NCBI GenBank assembly: GCA_051453625.1
Contig: JBOZIK010000001.1
Coordinates: 16,308,150 to 16,352,029, forward strand
Source of the DNA: Welwitschia mirabilis
Lineage: Eukaryota > Gnetophyta > Gnetopsida > Welwitschiales
Direction: 5' to 3'
DNA: 43,880 nucleotides
A program made the position numbers and the translations under genes. Shown here in pieces: positions 9,660 to 20,170 of the stretch (the stretch's first letter is position 1; each line of letters begins with the position of its first letter). Below the pieces are notes generated by a model. The model saw only the letters and a program-made list of their open reading frames with translations. It ran no database searches and was not told the DNA's origin.

Positions 9660-10667
9660 AGATCCTCTCTTTTTTTTCCTTTACTTTCAATTTTGAGATG
9701 CCTTTGTTATTGAACTTTACAGCTTGGATAAGACTTCGAACCTTTGAGCCTTAGAATCTTTTAGAGTTTTTGAATCTTTATTTTAATGTAGTATGATTCA
9801 TTTTTTCTTTTGATGCCTTTGTATAGTCTCTATGGTTTTTTGATTACTTTTTGTATGGTTTATGCTTTTAATTACATTCTTCTATGATTTTTAATTTTTC
9901 ATTTATGTCTTACACAATCCTTATCTCTTACATCTCAAATAGCCTTATGTTTTGAATGATTTTAATTGTTATTAAATTCCTGTATGGTTATCCTTACATA
10001 TTATTTAAGAGTTGTTTACTTTGTTTGTACTTCATACACCTCATATTAGTGATTTTTTTGGGTACTTATATCATAACCCTTCTCTTATTGTTAATGCCTT
10101 GTGATGAGTTCTTGATTTAACTTGTTTTGATTATTGACCTTAGCTAATGACTTTTAAACAAGAAAACTAAAATTGACCAAGATAACTAGTTGTTTAAACT
10201 TTAAAGAGAGAGGCTCTTTGAAGGAAGTCCTAGAGCCATGAAACTAAACTTTTAGGATGAATAACGAAAATGTGACTAATCTACCATTTATCCCTTCTTG
10301 ATTGTGTGCAACTATATTACTAAAATATGTTATGAAATAATAGTAAAGAATATTAATTTAAGTAGAGCATCAATCTTTTTTAGATTATTCTTGATATTCC
10401 TTTTTACTTGAAACCCTTATCATTTCAACTCTTATCATGGACCATACTAGGAGCTATGAAGGTTATAGTTCTCACACCATATTGTTTGTGTTAAATAGAT
10501 GATTAAATGGAACACAAAAAAACTAATTTATCTTACCAAGGAGGGCATTTAGAAATGTTGATTTCATACTTTTACTTGAAACATTGTTAAAGTGAAGTGA
10601 TATTTTCATCTTTATACTTATAATATATTACATCTATTATTGAACTTTATCATATGACATTAATAAA

Positions 10668-10936
10668 TGGTTTTAGGGAACCCTTAAGCCAGACAACAAT
10701 GGAGCAAAAGATAAATCAATAAAATGTAGCTCATCTTTTTTATTCATATGGAAGGGTTTAAATACCCTCAAAGTGTAATAAAATATAGATAGAATAGGGC
10801 ATCAGAAGAGGGAAATTAGGAGATCTTAAATATAGATAGTAATGAAAGAGAAGAATGGAAGAGAGAATAGGAGAGGAATGAGGAAGAGACGAGGAAGTTA
10901 TTATAACCACTCTTATAAAAACAAATACTTCTAATG
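10668..10936 (-). repeat. N1 3' LTR
   Basis: Direct repeat of 13568-13838, sharing GGTTTTAGGGAACCCT, AGCCAGACAACAATGG and long matching runs to CTTATAAAAACAA. Its inner side abuts the purine tract on the minus strand, so it is the 3' LTR of a minus-strand element. Confidence 0.85.
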
Positions 10937-10946
10937 CCCCATCTTG
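10937..10946 (-). other. N1 polypurine tract
   Basis: Read on the minus strand this is CAAGATGGGG, directly preceding the 3' LTR. It is the expected primer for plus-strand DNA synthesis. Confidence 0.6.
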
Positions 10947-11040
10947 ATGTTAAATTTGATGTGAAATTTAACATCATAATTGATATGAGATGGTTGGATC
11001 AAGCCTCCAACATAGCTTAAGTAACTAGGAACATTAACTT

Positions 11041-11169
11041 AGAATAAAATGGAATAGCTTGGAATAAAGTGAAATAACTTGAAACAACTTGGGATAACTC
11101 AGGAGAACTCGGGATAAAGTGGAGAACTTGGGATAACTTGGGATAAAGTGGAATAACTTGGGATAATTT
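11041..11169. repeat. 10-bp minisatellite, about 13 units, in N1
   Basis: Units such as GGAATAGCTT, GGAATAAAGT, GGGATAACTT, GGGATAAAGT and GGAATAACTT follow each other in almost perfect 10-base register (one 9-base unit at 11121-11129). It lies in the 3' untranslated part of N1 between the gag stop and the polypurine tract. Confidence 0.88.
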
Positions 11170-11302
11170 AGACTAGGAACAATTAGAAGCTAGAAAGAAC
11201 TATATCGTATTGTGAAGTTGTTACTTCTTCAGGTCCAGGTTCAGTTTTTATTTCACTTATAAGATCTTGATTCTTTAGTTTTCTAGTGAGCAGGTCTCTT
11301 AC

Positions 11303-12340
11303 TTAATCAAAACAATTGATTACTTCATGTCCAGTACTTTTGCAATAGTAACAAGACCTGTTTCTATTATTTTGAGATTTAGCTTTGATACTCATCAAAG
11401 CTTCAGTTGTCATTTTTTTATGTTCCATTTTCCTAAACTCTTCAAGAAGAATGAAGATGGTGGCTTCAAGTGAAAATGGATCCTTCTTCAATGTAAAGAC
11501 AATGTGATCAAACTTGGATGGAAAACTATTAAGTAAGATGGCTTTGGCATCATCATCATCCACTTTAGCATTGATAGAAGAAAGTTGAGTTAAAATTGAT
11601 TNNNNNNNNNNNNNNNNNNNNNNNNNNNNNNNNNNNNNNNNNNNNNNNNNNNNNNNNNNNNNNNNNNNNNNNNNNNNNNNNNNNNNNNNNNNNNNNNNNN
11701 NNNNNNNNNNNNNNNNNNNNNNNNNNNNNNNNNNNNNNNNNNNNNNNNNNNNNNNNNNNNNNNNNNNNNNNNNNNNNNNNNNNNNNNNNNNNNNNNNNNN
11801 NNNNNNNNNNNNNNNNNNNNNNNNNNNNNNNNNNNNNNNNNNNNNNNNNNNNNNNNNNNNNNNNNNNNNNNNNNNNNNNNNNNNNNNNNNNNNNNNNNNN
11901 NNNNNNNNNNNNNNNNNNNNNNNNNNNNNNNNNNNNNNNNNNNNNNNNNNNNNNNNNNNNNNNNNNNNNNNNNNNNNNNNNNNNNNNNNNNNNNNNNNNN
12001 NNNNNNNNNNNNNNNNNNNNNNNNNNNNNNNNNNNNNNNNNNNNNNNNNNNNNNNNNNNNNNNNNNNNNNNNNNNNNNNNNNNNNNNNNNNNNNNNNNNN
12101 NNNNNNNNNNNNNNNNNNNNNNNNNNNNNNNNNNNNNNNNNNNNNNNNNNNNNNNNNNNNNNNNNNNNNNNNNNNNNNNNNNNNNNNNNNNNNNNNNNNN
12201 NNNNNNNNNNNNNNNNNNNNNNNNNNNNNNNNNNNNNNNNNNNNNNNNNNNNNNNNNNNNNNNNNNNNNNNNNNNNNNNNNNNNNNNNNNNNNNNNNNNN
12301 NNNNNNNNNATTTTTCAATATCCTTTCCTATTTTGTTCAT
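11303..12340 (-). CDS. gag: Ty1/copia Gag of N1 (partly hidden by a gap)
   Basis: Gag capsid and nucleocapsid protein. The C-terminal 99 residues are readable without a stop: LTQLSSINAKVDDDDAKAIL, then LLNSFPSKFDHIVFTL and LEATIFILLEEFRKME, a standard copia Gag (UBN2-type) region. They are followed by a perfect CCHC zinc knuckle at 11312-11353 (CYYCKSTGHEVINC). The stop comes three codons later, at 11303-11305. Bases 11602-12309 are N, so most of the N-terminal domain is unseen; MNKIGKDIEK at the far end is only a possible start. The stop right after the knuckle, with no protease following, suggests the gag-only design is old. This is the least decayed protein sequence in the window. Confidence 0.78.
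   Translation of the reverse strand: MNKIGKDIEKXXXXXXXXXXXXXXXXXXXXXXXXXXXXXXXXXXXXXXXXXXXXXXXXXXXXXXXXXXXXXXXXXXXXXXXXXXXXXXXXXXXXXXXXXXXXXXXXXXXXXXXXXXXXXXXXXXXXXXXXXXXXXXXXXXXXXXXXXXXXXXXXXXXXXXXXXXXXXXXXXXXXXXXXXXXXXXXXXXXXXXXXXXXXXXXXXXXXXXXXXXXXXXXXXXXXXXXXXXXXXXXXXXXXXXXXXXXXXSILTQLSSINAKVDDDDAKAILLNSFPSKFDHIVFTLKKDPFSLEATIFILLEEFRKMEHKKMTTEALMSIKAKSQNNRNRSCYYCKSTGHEVINCFD
11602..12309. other. 708-base assembly gap inside N1 gag
   Basis: Unresolved bases covering most of the Gag N-terminal domain. The length is not a round default, so it may be an estimated gap size. Confidence 0.9.
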
Positions 12341-12359
12341 TTTCTTTGTTCCTCTTTAA

Positions 12360-13553
12360 AAGGAGTTGGTAAATTTTCATCCTTTTTAACCTTAGAATTT
12401 AAGGTCTAAAAAGTAAGCTCCTTGAGAGAACAACACTTATGTATCCTCCTCCAGATTGACTCTTCTCTTCTTCTTAAAATATTAAAACTTTGAAGATTTA
12501 GATCATATACAATGGGTAATTTATGCCCTTCTTCTTATTCTCACCCCTCAAAAATAAATATTTTATTAATTTCTTTCTTTCTTTATAACAAGAGTTATTA
12601 AGAGAAAAGGTCATAAACGTATGGTCAAAAAATGGTAATTCAAATGGCCTTAAAGTGGGAAAATTAGGGCAATTTAAGAAATAACAACCATCATTGAATG
12701 AGAGGGAAAAATGTAAGGTATTCTTTCATTAGCTGTAAAATCTTCTGTGATTCACCAAGAAAATAGCAAGACTGATTTTCCTCAACTTGTAAAGACAGTA
12801 GGCAGGTATCTTTTTGCATTGGCTACATGTTGTGTTCGGTTGTGTTTGTTTCTTTTTTTTGCCGTTCTCTCTTTCCCTTCTACTATGTATTACCTGCGCT
12901 GCTGATTCATTTTGCTTGTGTTTTGTCTAGTGTTTCTATGCTATATTCTTTTGCTATCTCTACATCTGACATTTTCAATTCCTCCCTCTACGTTCTACTG
13001 TGGATCTAAAGCAAAAAATGTAAGAGGAGCTAGAATAACATGCATCACACATTACATTAACAATTAGAGTTAAATTTTAAAAGAATGGCAGATCCCAGTT
13101 GTTCTGAATTAGATACGCTACAGATCCTAAATACCCTCGCTTCACTTCTTTGTAGTATTATTCAAAGGTGGAACCATAAGAAGCATAGACTATAAGCTCA
13201 GTTTCTTTCAAATTTTCTTAATCTAAAACTCTGCATAGTACCTCTGTTCCACAATACTTCAGAGCTGCGACTATGGCTAAGGCTATGGCTGTGGTAGCAG
13301 CTATGACTGCGGATCTGGCGCTTCTTCTTTGTAGTGTGTGGTGCTCCTAACTGAAATTAAGGATAAGAGTAACCACAAAATGGAGGAGCGTGTCTAGAAT
13401 AGAGGGTCTCAGTCCTTAGTGTACTTGTCTCTCATGTGCTATTTTTGTGATGATGAGCTTCTGTTACTACGCTGTTGCCTTGCTCTCTATTGGGCATTTT
13501 TTTTTATTCTATTGTTCACCTTTTCTTCTTATTTCAAGATCTTCCCATGTTAT
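12360..13553 (-). other. Long N1 leader, less AT-rich and with retained CpG
   Basis: About 1.2 kb between the N1 primer site and the gag start. No protein family is recognised in either strand. It keeps many CG dinucleotides (for example around 12837, 12861, 12897, 13137, 13267, 13312-13320) that are scarce elsewhere. It also holds a degenerate GGCTATGGCT-type repeat at 13268-13318. It may be a captured host segment or simply the younger element's leader. Confidence 0.5.
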
Positions 13554-13565
13554 GCTCTAATACCA
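13554..13565 (-). other. N1 primer-binding site, tRNA-Met type
   Basis: The minus strand reads TGGTATTAGAGC, eleven of twelve bases matching TGGTATCAGAGC, two bases inside the right LTR. This fixes N1 as a minus-strand element. Confidence 0.8.
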
Positions 13566-13567
13566 AT

Positions 13568-13838
13568 TGAAGGGTTTTAGGGAACCCTCAAGCCAGACAA
13601 CAATGGAACAAAAGATAAATCAATAAAATATAGCTCACCTTTTTTATTCATATGAAAGGGTTTAAATACACTCAAAGTGTAATAAAATATAGATAGAATA
13701 GGGTAGCGGAAGAGGGAAATCAGGAGATCTTAAATATAGATAGTAATGAAAGAGAAGAATGAGAGAGTATAAGAGGAGGGATGAGGAAGAGATGAGGGAG
13801 TTGTTATATCCACTCCTATAAAAACAATTTTTCTAATA
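13568..13838 (-). repeat. N1 5' LTR
   Basis: Starts TGAAGGGTTTTAGGG on the plus strand and is the direct repeat of 10668-10936. The primer site sits next to it, which makes it the 5' LTR in minus orientation. Confidence 0.85.
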
Positions 13839-14056
13839 GTTAATATGATACCTAGATTATCTTTAATATAAATAGGTATATATTTTATCTTGTATTTAAG
13901 CATGATATGAGTCATTTACCTCCTTTACTTGTAAAAGTCACTTATGAATGTATTTTTATATATATTTCAAATAAATAAGAATTACTCACTTAAATATTTA
14001 ATAAAAGCATTTGTAAAATAATAAGTTTATAGTTGTAAATTTTTTAAGATGTTACA
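13839..14056 (+). repeat. LTR A, right part
   Basis: Resumes the LTR after N1: AATATGAT..., AATATAAA, CATGATATGAGTCATTTACC and TTACTTGTAAAAGTCA align with the last 200 bases of LTR B and C. It ends GATGTTACA, directly followed by the primer site. Confidence 0.87.
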
Positions 14057-15003
14057 TTTGGTATCAGAGCACTAGGTTATGATTTATTTAGGAGTTTTGA
14101 AGATATTAGACATCAGAATGTAGGTTGCAACTTTACTAAAAATGATTAGTATGAAGCCATTGTGAGATCCTAGGTCTAATTTTTCTAGGCATAATTGTTG
14201 TGAAGCTTTTCCTACAAGTTGGATGATAGAAGCTTTATCTATGATCAACTTGCCTATTAATACAATCTCATTAATCAACTTTGAAGAACAATATTTATTT
14301 AGAATTAAAAGAACATATTGCTTTTACAATTTCTAGTTAAGTTAGCAAGTAAATTTCTTCCATTAAATACTATCTTAGGATATGCATAATAGAACTATTA
14401 TTTCAAGGATAGTTTAAGATTAAATAATAATTTCAAATATAAAAGATTCCTTTATTGCATAAATTTCTTATGATTAATTAAGGCTAGAAATATAATAATA
14501 ATGGAGAATGTACTTACTCATGTACATCTAGTTAGTAATACTACTTTAATAAATCCATTTATCAATCATTAAGAACATTTCTTACAAATCAAGCTACTTT
14601 TATTTGTGTGCTAAATCAAAGTAGAACTTATAGATCTAGGGAAAAAAAATGTTTTTCATTCATTAAAGAACCTTTGAAGTAACTTGTGAAGTCTAAACTA
14701 GAATGAACTATTAAACATGTCAAGTATTTTTTCTAGTAATAATGATTAATCTAGGTCTAGGACTCAATTTTCGTGGATGTTCCAATAAAGGATTATGCAT
14801 GAAATCATTATTTTTCAGGCTGGGACTCTACTTTATCATCATTAATCTTCTTATCTTTATTTGAAGAGAAACAAGATTGTATTATTCATTTGCATATGAG
14901 AAATCTATGTACAGAGAAAAACACCATTCATGGTCATGATGGTTATAAATTTAATAGCTAAAGAATTCTCATGTAAGGCAGAGATATGGTGGTCAATCTT
15001 TAT
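14057..15003 (+). mobile_element. Internal region 1 of the LTR family, left part
   Basis: Aligns along its length with 29671-30595, including the leader after the primer site (ATTAGACATCAGAAT, GATCAACTTGCCTATTAA, GAAAAACACCATTCATG). No gag or pol motif is recognised on either strand. It is interrupted at 15003 by the N2 element and resumes at 22994. Confidence 0.8.
14059..14070 (+). other. Primer-binding site, tRNA-Met type, perfect
   Basis: TGGTATCAGAGC matches the initiator tRNA-Met primer site at all twelve positions, two bases after the end of LTR A. It sets the orientation and exact LTR end of this family. Confidence 0.85.
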
Positions 15004-16256
15004 TGCAGTGTGAATTTATGCAATTTTGAAGTTCTTTAGGTAACCCTATAAATCAAATAACTTATAGACAACACACACTAGTATAGATAGGAGTTCATTC
15101 AAATGTCAAAATCCCAATTAAGGCACTAGGCTAAGAGTTAGAGAATTAATTTACAAGATTTTTTTGGTCTTTTATCTTATAAAAACTAGAAGTAAATAAA
15201 TAAGTAAAGGCAATGCAATTTAATGGAAATGGAATGCAAGTGGAAATGGAATGAACTCCCTTGATTCATAATCCTCTTGTTATAACAACTATCTTCTATG
15301 TAATTTAAATTAGTTAAGAGGAGTATTCAACTAGTTCTTAACCAACATGAACTATGAGAACTAGCAAGTAGAATATAGAATGTAATGTGAAATGGAATGA
15401 AATAGCAATGCAAATCTAATACTAACCAAGATTAATCTTAACAAATGTTGCCATTATGATCTAGATAAATCATAGAATTACCACTCTAAACTATGATCAA
15501 TGTAAACCATAAGGGTCATCATAGAAAATAGAAATTATATTGATTTAAAGAGTTATTGGATTAAATTCAAGAACTTTACATCCACTTATAATAAAATAGT
15601 AGCTCTTCAATAGAAGATACTCAATCTAACACTAAGAGAACTTCTTTCTATAGCCGCTGGATGGACCTCTTGTTCTTTAATCCTCTATCACAAGCATATC
15701 AGGTACAAAAGATGGAAATAAAAATGAATGAGAAAAAGGGTATTTATAGTTTTACATTGAGGTTGTAAAAACTCATACCTAGAAGTCGAAAAATAAACTC
15801 TAATAACCCAAATGATTTGCTTAATCTCATTATAAAGATAATTCTTTTCATCCATAGAAAAATAGCTATCATCCTGGCTATAATGATGATGATAGTGGGG
15901 ACATCAGCCTATATCAAAATGTACATCATCAGCCTTATGCCTAACTATCAACTCCATAGCTTCTATTTATGTTAGTAGAGTTATCATCTTGTCTATCATG
16001 GAAATGACATAGGTGATGACAAGCTTCCCTATCTTCAATCTCAAAGATAAGCTAATCTCTTGCATGATGAATTCTTCTTCCAAATATGCAATATTAAGAT
16101 AAGTCTGAGAAACTGGTAAAAATGGTAAGAATTTCATGTTTCATTGATCATTCTATCACATCTCTATAATCATCAATATTGCATACAAACCTATGTAAAT
16201 GTCCTACAAAAGCTATTAAAATACACCATTAAATTCTTATAAATTTCATCGCAACA
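15004..16256 (-). repeat. N2 3' LTR
   Basis: Direct repeat of 21752-22993, from TG.(A/T)TGAATTTATGCAATT to ATCNCAACA. Shared blocks include AAGGCACTAGGCTAAGAGTTAGAGAATT, GAACTATGA.A.CTA.CAAGTAGAATA and ATCCACTTATAATAAAATAGTAGC. The minus-strand purine tract lies just inside its right end. Confidence 0.88.
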
Positions 16257-16275
16257 TAGCCCTCTACTTAGCCTT
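16257..16275 (-). other. N2 polypurine tract
   Basis: On the minus strand this reads AAGGCTAAGTAGAGGGCTA immediately before the 3' LTR. It is purine-rich but decayed. Confidence 0.45.
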
Positions 16276-18167
16276 ATCAGTCCTTGACAAAATAAGCGAT
16301 TAACTAGATTGTAAGCCAATTTGACTGAGATAAAATAGTATTGAAAAGATGTAAATTAAGTTCTATTAAATCATGTAAGAAATGATATTACAAATAGATA
16401 ACTAATATAAATTTTGAAAAATTTCCCTATGCCCCTTACTTAAGCATTTCACTATAGAATAAATGAATTTCATACACATACAAAAGTCATAAAAAAGTAA
16501 CTTTGATAGATTATAGAATGAAAAAATACATGCATATTATAGAAATAGTGATGATGGACTGATGTGACAAACTTAAGTAATCCTATGCTTCAAATAGTAA
16601 TGTATTTAAGTTCATTAGTATCATCATAAGGGCAAATTACAAGAGTTGATATAGAACTTTTTATGTGATCTAAAACATGACTATGGGAAAACTTTATGAG
16701 TGTGCTACTAGATCCTGTAAGATAAAGTTCATGAATGCTCCATAAATTTATTCAATTAACATGAAAACCTAATCCAAATAACCCATTATAAATTTAGATT
16801 ATGAAAGCTTATAATATGAAAAATTTATGCTCAAAATCATAGAATAACACCTAGAAAGATGTTCTACTTCCCTCTTCCATAGGAGACGCAAGACATCCCA
16901 AATTACACTAAGAATAAAGAAGGAGTGTATCTTGTCTGTCATTGGAATAATAGGCATGGGATGATAGTCATCAAATAAGCTATTTGGAGAAAAAAGTGAA
17001 ACCAAAGATATCCTAAAAACAAACAAACATAGAAAAACAATAGAAAGAAAATAGAAAATAAGAAGAAAGTGAAGAAATATCCTGAATAACATCTTCATGG
17101 TGGAGAAGAAAAAGTGCAAAAGTAGAAGTAAATGTACTAAGTCGAAATAAGAAATGCTTAAAGGCTCCTCAAATATGCCTAAACTCATAAGAAAGACAAA
17201 CTAGAACTCATCAAATCATGGAAACCTATTAGAAAGAAGATAACGATACTCTAGAGAAATTATGAAAAAATATCAATAAGGAACTAGAAAATTATTAGAT
17301 CCATAATATGATGCTAAAAGAGTATGAAAATTAACTCTGACATATCCAAAAAAATAACTAAATAAAACTAAAATAAAAATGAACAACTAGAAACATGAAG
17401 AAGATTGCTTTCTTTCCCTAAATTCTAACCTAACAAATTCCCTTGGTAATAATCATAAAATCACTTATTGAAAGATGCATGATAATATGTAGTAATTATA
17501 AAGTATCACTCAATTAGGCAATGATTATGATGATGTCAAGCATGTCTAATGTTATCAAACAATGAATGATAAGATAAAAAGCTATTTAAAATAGGAACTC
17601 ATAATCTATCATCTCAAAATAACCCTAGAATCTAAAAAAGTAAAGTGATAATGTGGAAGTACTATAAATAAGTAAAAATAAGTCTTGAAAAAAAGCAATA
17701 TCTTTAATGACACTAGTGAAATCATTGATCTCATAGCCTCAAAGTACATTTTTATTTTACCATGATGAGGAGAGTGCACCCACTATCACAGGAGTAAGGA
17801 CTTGCATAACATATCAATTTATCCCTTAATGGAGTTCTCATAGCTATCATATTGCACTGCCAAAGGCTCCTCTTAAGAATATTTACACTGTGTGCTTTTA
17901 GTAGGACATAATAAGGGTCATGTTTTGAGATATAACATGAAAGTGCATGACCTTTTTTTTATTTTTTCCTTGAAATTTTACATGACTAAGTACTTGTAAA
18001 GATAAAATTGAAGTAATGATATGAGTAACAAAGTAAGAACATGTAAAAAACAACTAATTAATCATATCACTAAATAAAATAACCAAGCCATCTTCCTTTT
18101 AAAATGAAATTCATAGACATACAAATGTCTGAAGATTGGATGAAGTCAATCTTATCATTGAAAATGC
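16276..18167 (-). other. N2 region between protease and 3' LTR
   Basis: In an intact Athila-like element RT, RNase H and integrase would follow the protease. None is recognised in these 1.9 kb. An open stretch of 129 codons at 17188-16799 is unusually hydrophobic (LLLLLHFFFS, FLLIFYFLSIVFLCLFVF). It could be a remnant of an envelope-like or other late ORF, but such bias also arises from A-rich complements, and I do not assign it. Confidence 0.35.
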
Positions 18168-18473
18168 CTAAGTAAAAGATTGGATGTAGTTAATCTTCAA
18201 AGTTAAACTTAGTTCCTGTGTTTTTTTAGCAACATTAAAAACTCTAATGGTAATTTGTTTATTATCAAAATGGTATCTCATCATCCTGAATCGTGTGTCA
18301 ATGATACATTGGGAAGTTGCACAAAAGGTTCTTCCTAAAAGGAGTGGATATCCTTCATCATATTCTATCTCAATTATGACAACATCGATGGGGTAAAAAT
18401 CTTTTTCAATTTGGACAATTAGGTCTTTGATAATTTCTAATGATTTCTTGATTAAGGTATCACCCAATTCCAA
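18168..18473 (-). pseudogene. Ty3/gypsy retropepsin C-terminal part (Athila/Tat-like)
   Basis: The aspartic protease processes the Gag-Pol polyprotein. The readable 101 residues begin after the active-site Asp, with DLIVQIEKDFYPIDVVIIE followed by EYDEGYPLLLGRTFCATSQ and CIIDTRFRMMRY. This matches the VLVKVDKFxFPxDFVVLD and IPLILGRPFLATxxxxID blocks of Athila/Tat protease. The segment with the catalytic DSG lies upstream (higher coordinates) and was not recovered in frame. A run this long without a stop is unusual for N2. Confidence 0.78.
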
Positions 18474-18797
18474 GATGATCAGTGTAGGTTAGACTCTTTT
18501 TTCTAACCCAATTCTCTTACATATGTGGAGAGGTATAATTTTTACACTTACTTCTATGTCAATTAAATCTTTTTAAATTATTTTATTTACTTATAAGATA
18601 ATACTTATAGTTGTAGCCCCAGGGTCTATGAATTTAGGACATTTTTGCATAACTAAGTTAAAAAGAGATTGGATAAGAAAAACTTTACTTGGAATGATAT
18701 ATTTTTTCTTTGTTCTTACTAAATCCTTTCATAACTTAGAATATTTAGGATTTTCTTATAAGAGTTTCCAAAGGGTAAGTTGATGTTTACTCTTGCA

Positions 18798-19257
18798 TCA
18801 AAGCTTTCTAGTGTTCATCAAATATAGGATTTGTACTTAATCGATTAAGCCAAGGAATGGATGGTTTCTTTCCTTTGTTTTCTTATGAAGTATTTTAGGT
18901 GGAGGATTTAGTAGATGATGTTGATGAAAGGTTGTATGAATATAAAATTTCTACATCATCTTCCTCATTTATTTCATTATTTTTAGAAGTTGAAACCTCA
19001 TGGGTAGAGGTGTTGTATCTTATCCACTTCTTGTTAATATTTTCAAATCTCTACTAACTTCATTTGTGTTGGGTAATGGTTGAGATGCAAGAGACTTTGT
19101 GGTCTTTGGTTAGTAAGCATTATTTGTTAAAACACATTTACTAAGTTCTCAATATTACTATTAGTTTTTTCTTACACTTTTCTCATCTCTTCTGTGGATT
19201 CTCTAAGTGGATCATTCTGATTTTGTTGAAAATTAGGTTGAAAGTTGGAATTCCTAA
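18798..19257 (-). repeat. Duplicated gag-linker segment, copy 1
   Basis: Copy of 19371-19860, same orientation: AGTG(G)ATGGTTTCTTTCCTTTG, GTTGTATGAAT.TAAAATTT and GATTTTGTTGAAAATT occur in the same order. This copy has more stops. It ends at the gap 19258-19357. Confidence 0.85.
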
Positions 19258-19357
19258 NNNNNNNNNNNNNNNNNNNNNNNNNNNNNNNNNNNNNNNNNNN
19301 NNNNNNNNNNNNNNNNNNNNNNNNNNNNNNNNNNNNNNNNNNNNNNNNNNNNNNNNN
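19258..19357. other. 100-base assembly gap between duplicated segments
   Basis: Exactly 100 N, lying between the two copies of the gag-linker duplication. A gap in this place is a warning that repeat number here may be mis-assembled. Confidence 0.9.
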
Positions 19358-19370
19358 TGACTTCTTACAT

Positions 19371-19860
19371 TAAAGCTTTTAAGTATTTATCAAAGGAAGG
19401 ATTTGTATTCAATCTATTAAGTCAATAAGTGGATGGTTTCTTTCCTTTGTTTTCTTGTGAATTTTTTTAGTGGAGGCTTTAGTAGGTGATGTTGATGGAA
19501 GGTTGTATGAATCTAAAATTTTAACATCATCTTCCTTATTTATTTCTTTTTTTTTGAGTTAAAACCTCCTTGTTAAGTAGTGTTGCATCATTTCCACTTC
19601 TTATTACTATTTTCCAGTCTCTTCTAAGTTCATTTGCATTGGGCAATGATTTGGATGCAAGAGACCCTTGTAATTGTTGGTTGGCAAGCATTGTTTCTTG
19701 AAGAATATTCATTACGTTTTTAGTATTGCTATTGGTTTTCTCAATGTTATTATTAGTTCTTTCAATATTACTATTGGTGTTATTTTTCATTCTCTTTAAC
19801 TCCTCTATGAATTTCCTCAGTGGATTATTTAGATTTTGTTGAAAATTTGAATTTTAAATC
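19371..19860 (-). repeat. Duplicated gag-linker segment, copy 2
   Basis: Second copy of the roughly 480-base segment. It differs from copy 1 at many positions, so it is not an allelic or collapsed copy of recent origin. Confidence 0.85.
19536..19790 (-). pseudogene. gag: N2 Gag C-terminal linker
   Basis: 84 readable residues. The N-terminal half is Asn-rich (NTNSNIERTNNNIEKTNSN), followed by MLANQQLQGSLASKSLPNAN and VIRSGND. The order matches the Athila Gag tail: a polar linker, then LPSxTExNPxExxxAIxLRSGK just before the protease. Copy 1 of the duplication (18798-19257) carries a more degraded version. Confidence 0.65.
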
Positions 19861-19903
19861 TATTTTCAAAAGGTTTTCATTAAGATTATTCATCCAATAT
19901 TTT

Positions 19904-20170
19904 TTAAAATTGTGGTTGACTTTTAAAATTATGCATTCTTTGGTTGAAGGAATAAACTTTCTCAAACATCCTTTTCTTACAAGTTAGTAATAAAGGACAT
20001 TCTTTTGTTGGATGAGAGTCATCTTCATAAATTTCACAATTTGCAATTAAGTTTTCATTCTTTACCTCTTTTTCATCAATTATAATTTGTGTATACTTCT
20101 CTAGAGTAGTAATAAAATCTTTCATCAAGTTGGTTAAGTCCTCTTTTTCTTCTTCCTTGTCATGTTTCAC
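19904..20170 (-). pseudogene. gag: N2 Gag zinc-knuckle region
   Basis: Nucleocapsid portion. The segment KHDKEEEKEDLTNLMKDFI leads into CEIYEDDSHPTKECP, matching the Athila-type CxxC..gHxTxxCP knuckle with Tyr in place of the second Cys (TGT-to-TAT type change). The region precedes the linker in the expected order on the minus strand. Confidence 0.7.

Larger units (their letters stand above)
9105..10667 (+). repeat. LTR A, left part (interrupted by a nested copia element)
   Basis: Clearly homologous to LTR B (27832-29670) and LTR C (36642-38476) from the segment TTTAATTAAAATAA onward. The first 20 or so bases have diverged, so the exact start is approximate. It contains the triple 65-bp repeat and a TATA box at 9652-9659. 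The LTR resumes at 13839. Removing the insertion gives about 1.78 kb, close to the 1839 bp of LTR B. Confidence 0.88.
10668..13838 (-). mobile_element. N1: gag-only copia element inserted in LTR A
   Basis: A complete-looking 3.2-kb element on the minus strand. It has about 270-bp direct terminal repeats, a tRNA-Met primer site next to the right repeat, a polypurine tract next to the left one, and a copia gag with zinc knuckle. Only about 370 bases separate the gag stop (11303) from the left LTR, so there is no room for protease, integrase, RT or RNase H. This matches the organisation of TR-GAG non-autonomous elements. A TTAATA direct repeat at 10660-10665 and 13840-13845 is the candidate target duplication, with boundaries uncertain by a few bases. 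The two repeats differ at roughly 8% of positions by eye, so it is probably one of the younger insertions here. Confidence 0.82.

Noticed and set aside
12827-13009. 60-codon hydrophobic open frame in the N1 leader
   Set aside because: Opposite strand to N1, no known family, and composition explains the hydrophobicity.
16799-17188. 129-codon hydrophobic frame in N2 considered as an envelope-like gene
   Set aside because: No signal-peptide, cleavage site or family motif is convincing; A-rich DNA read on its complement gives Phe/Leu-rich peptides by chance.
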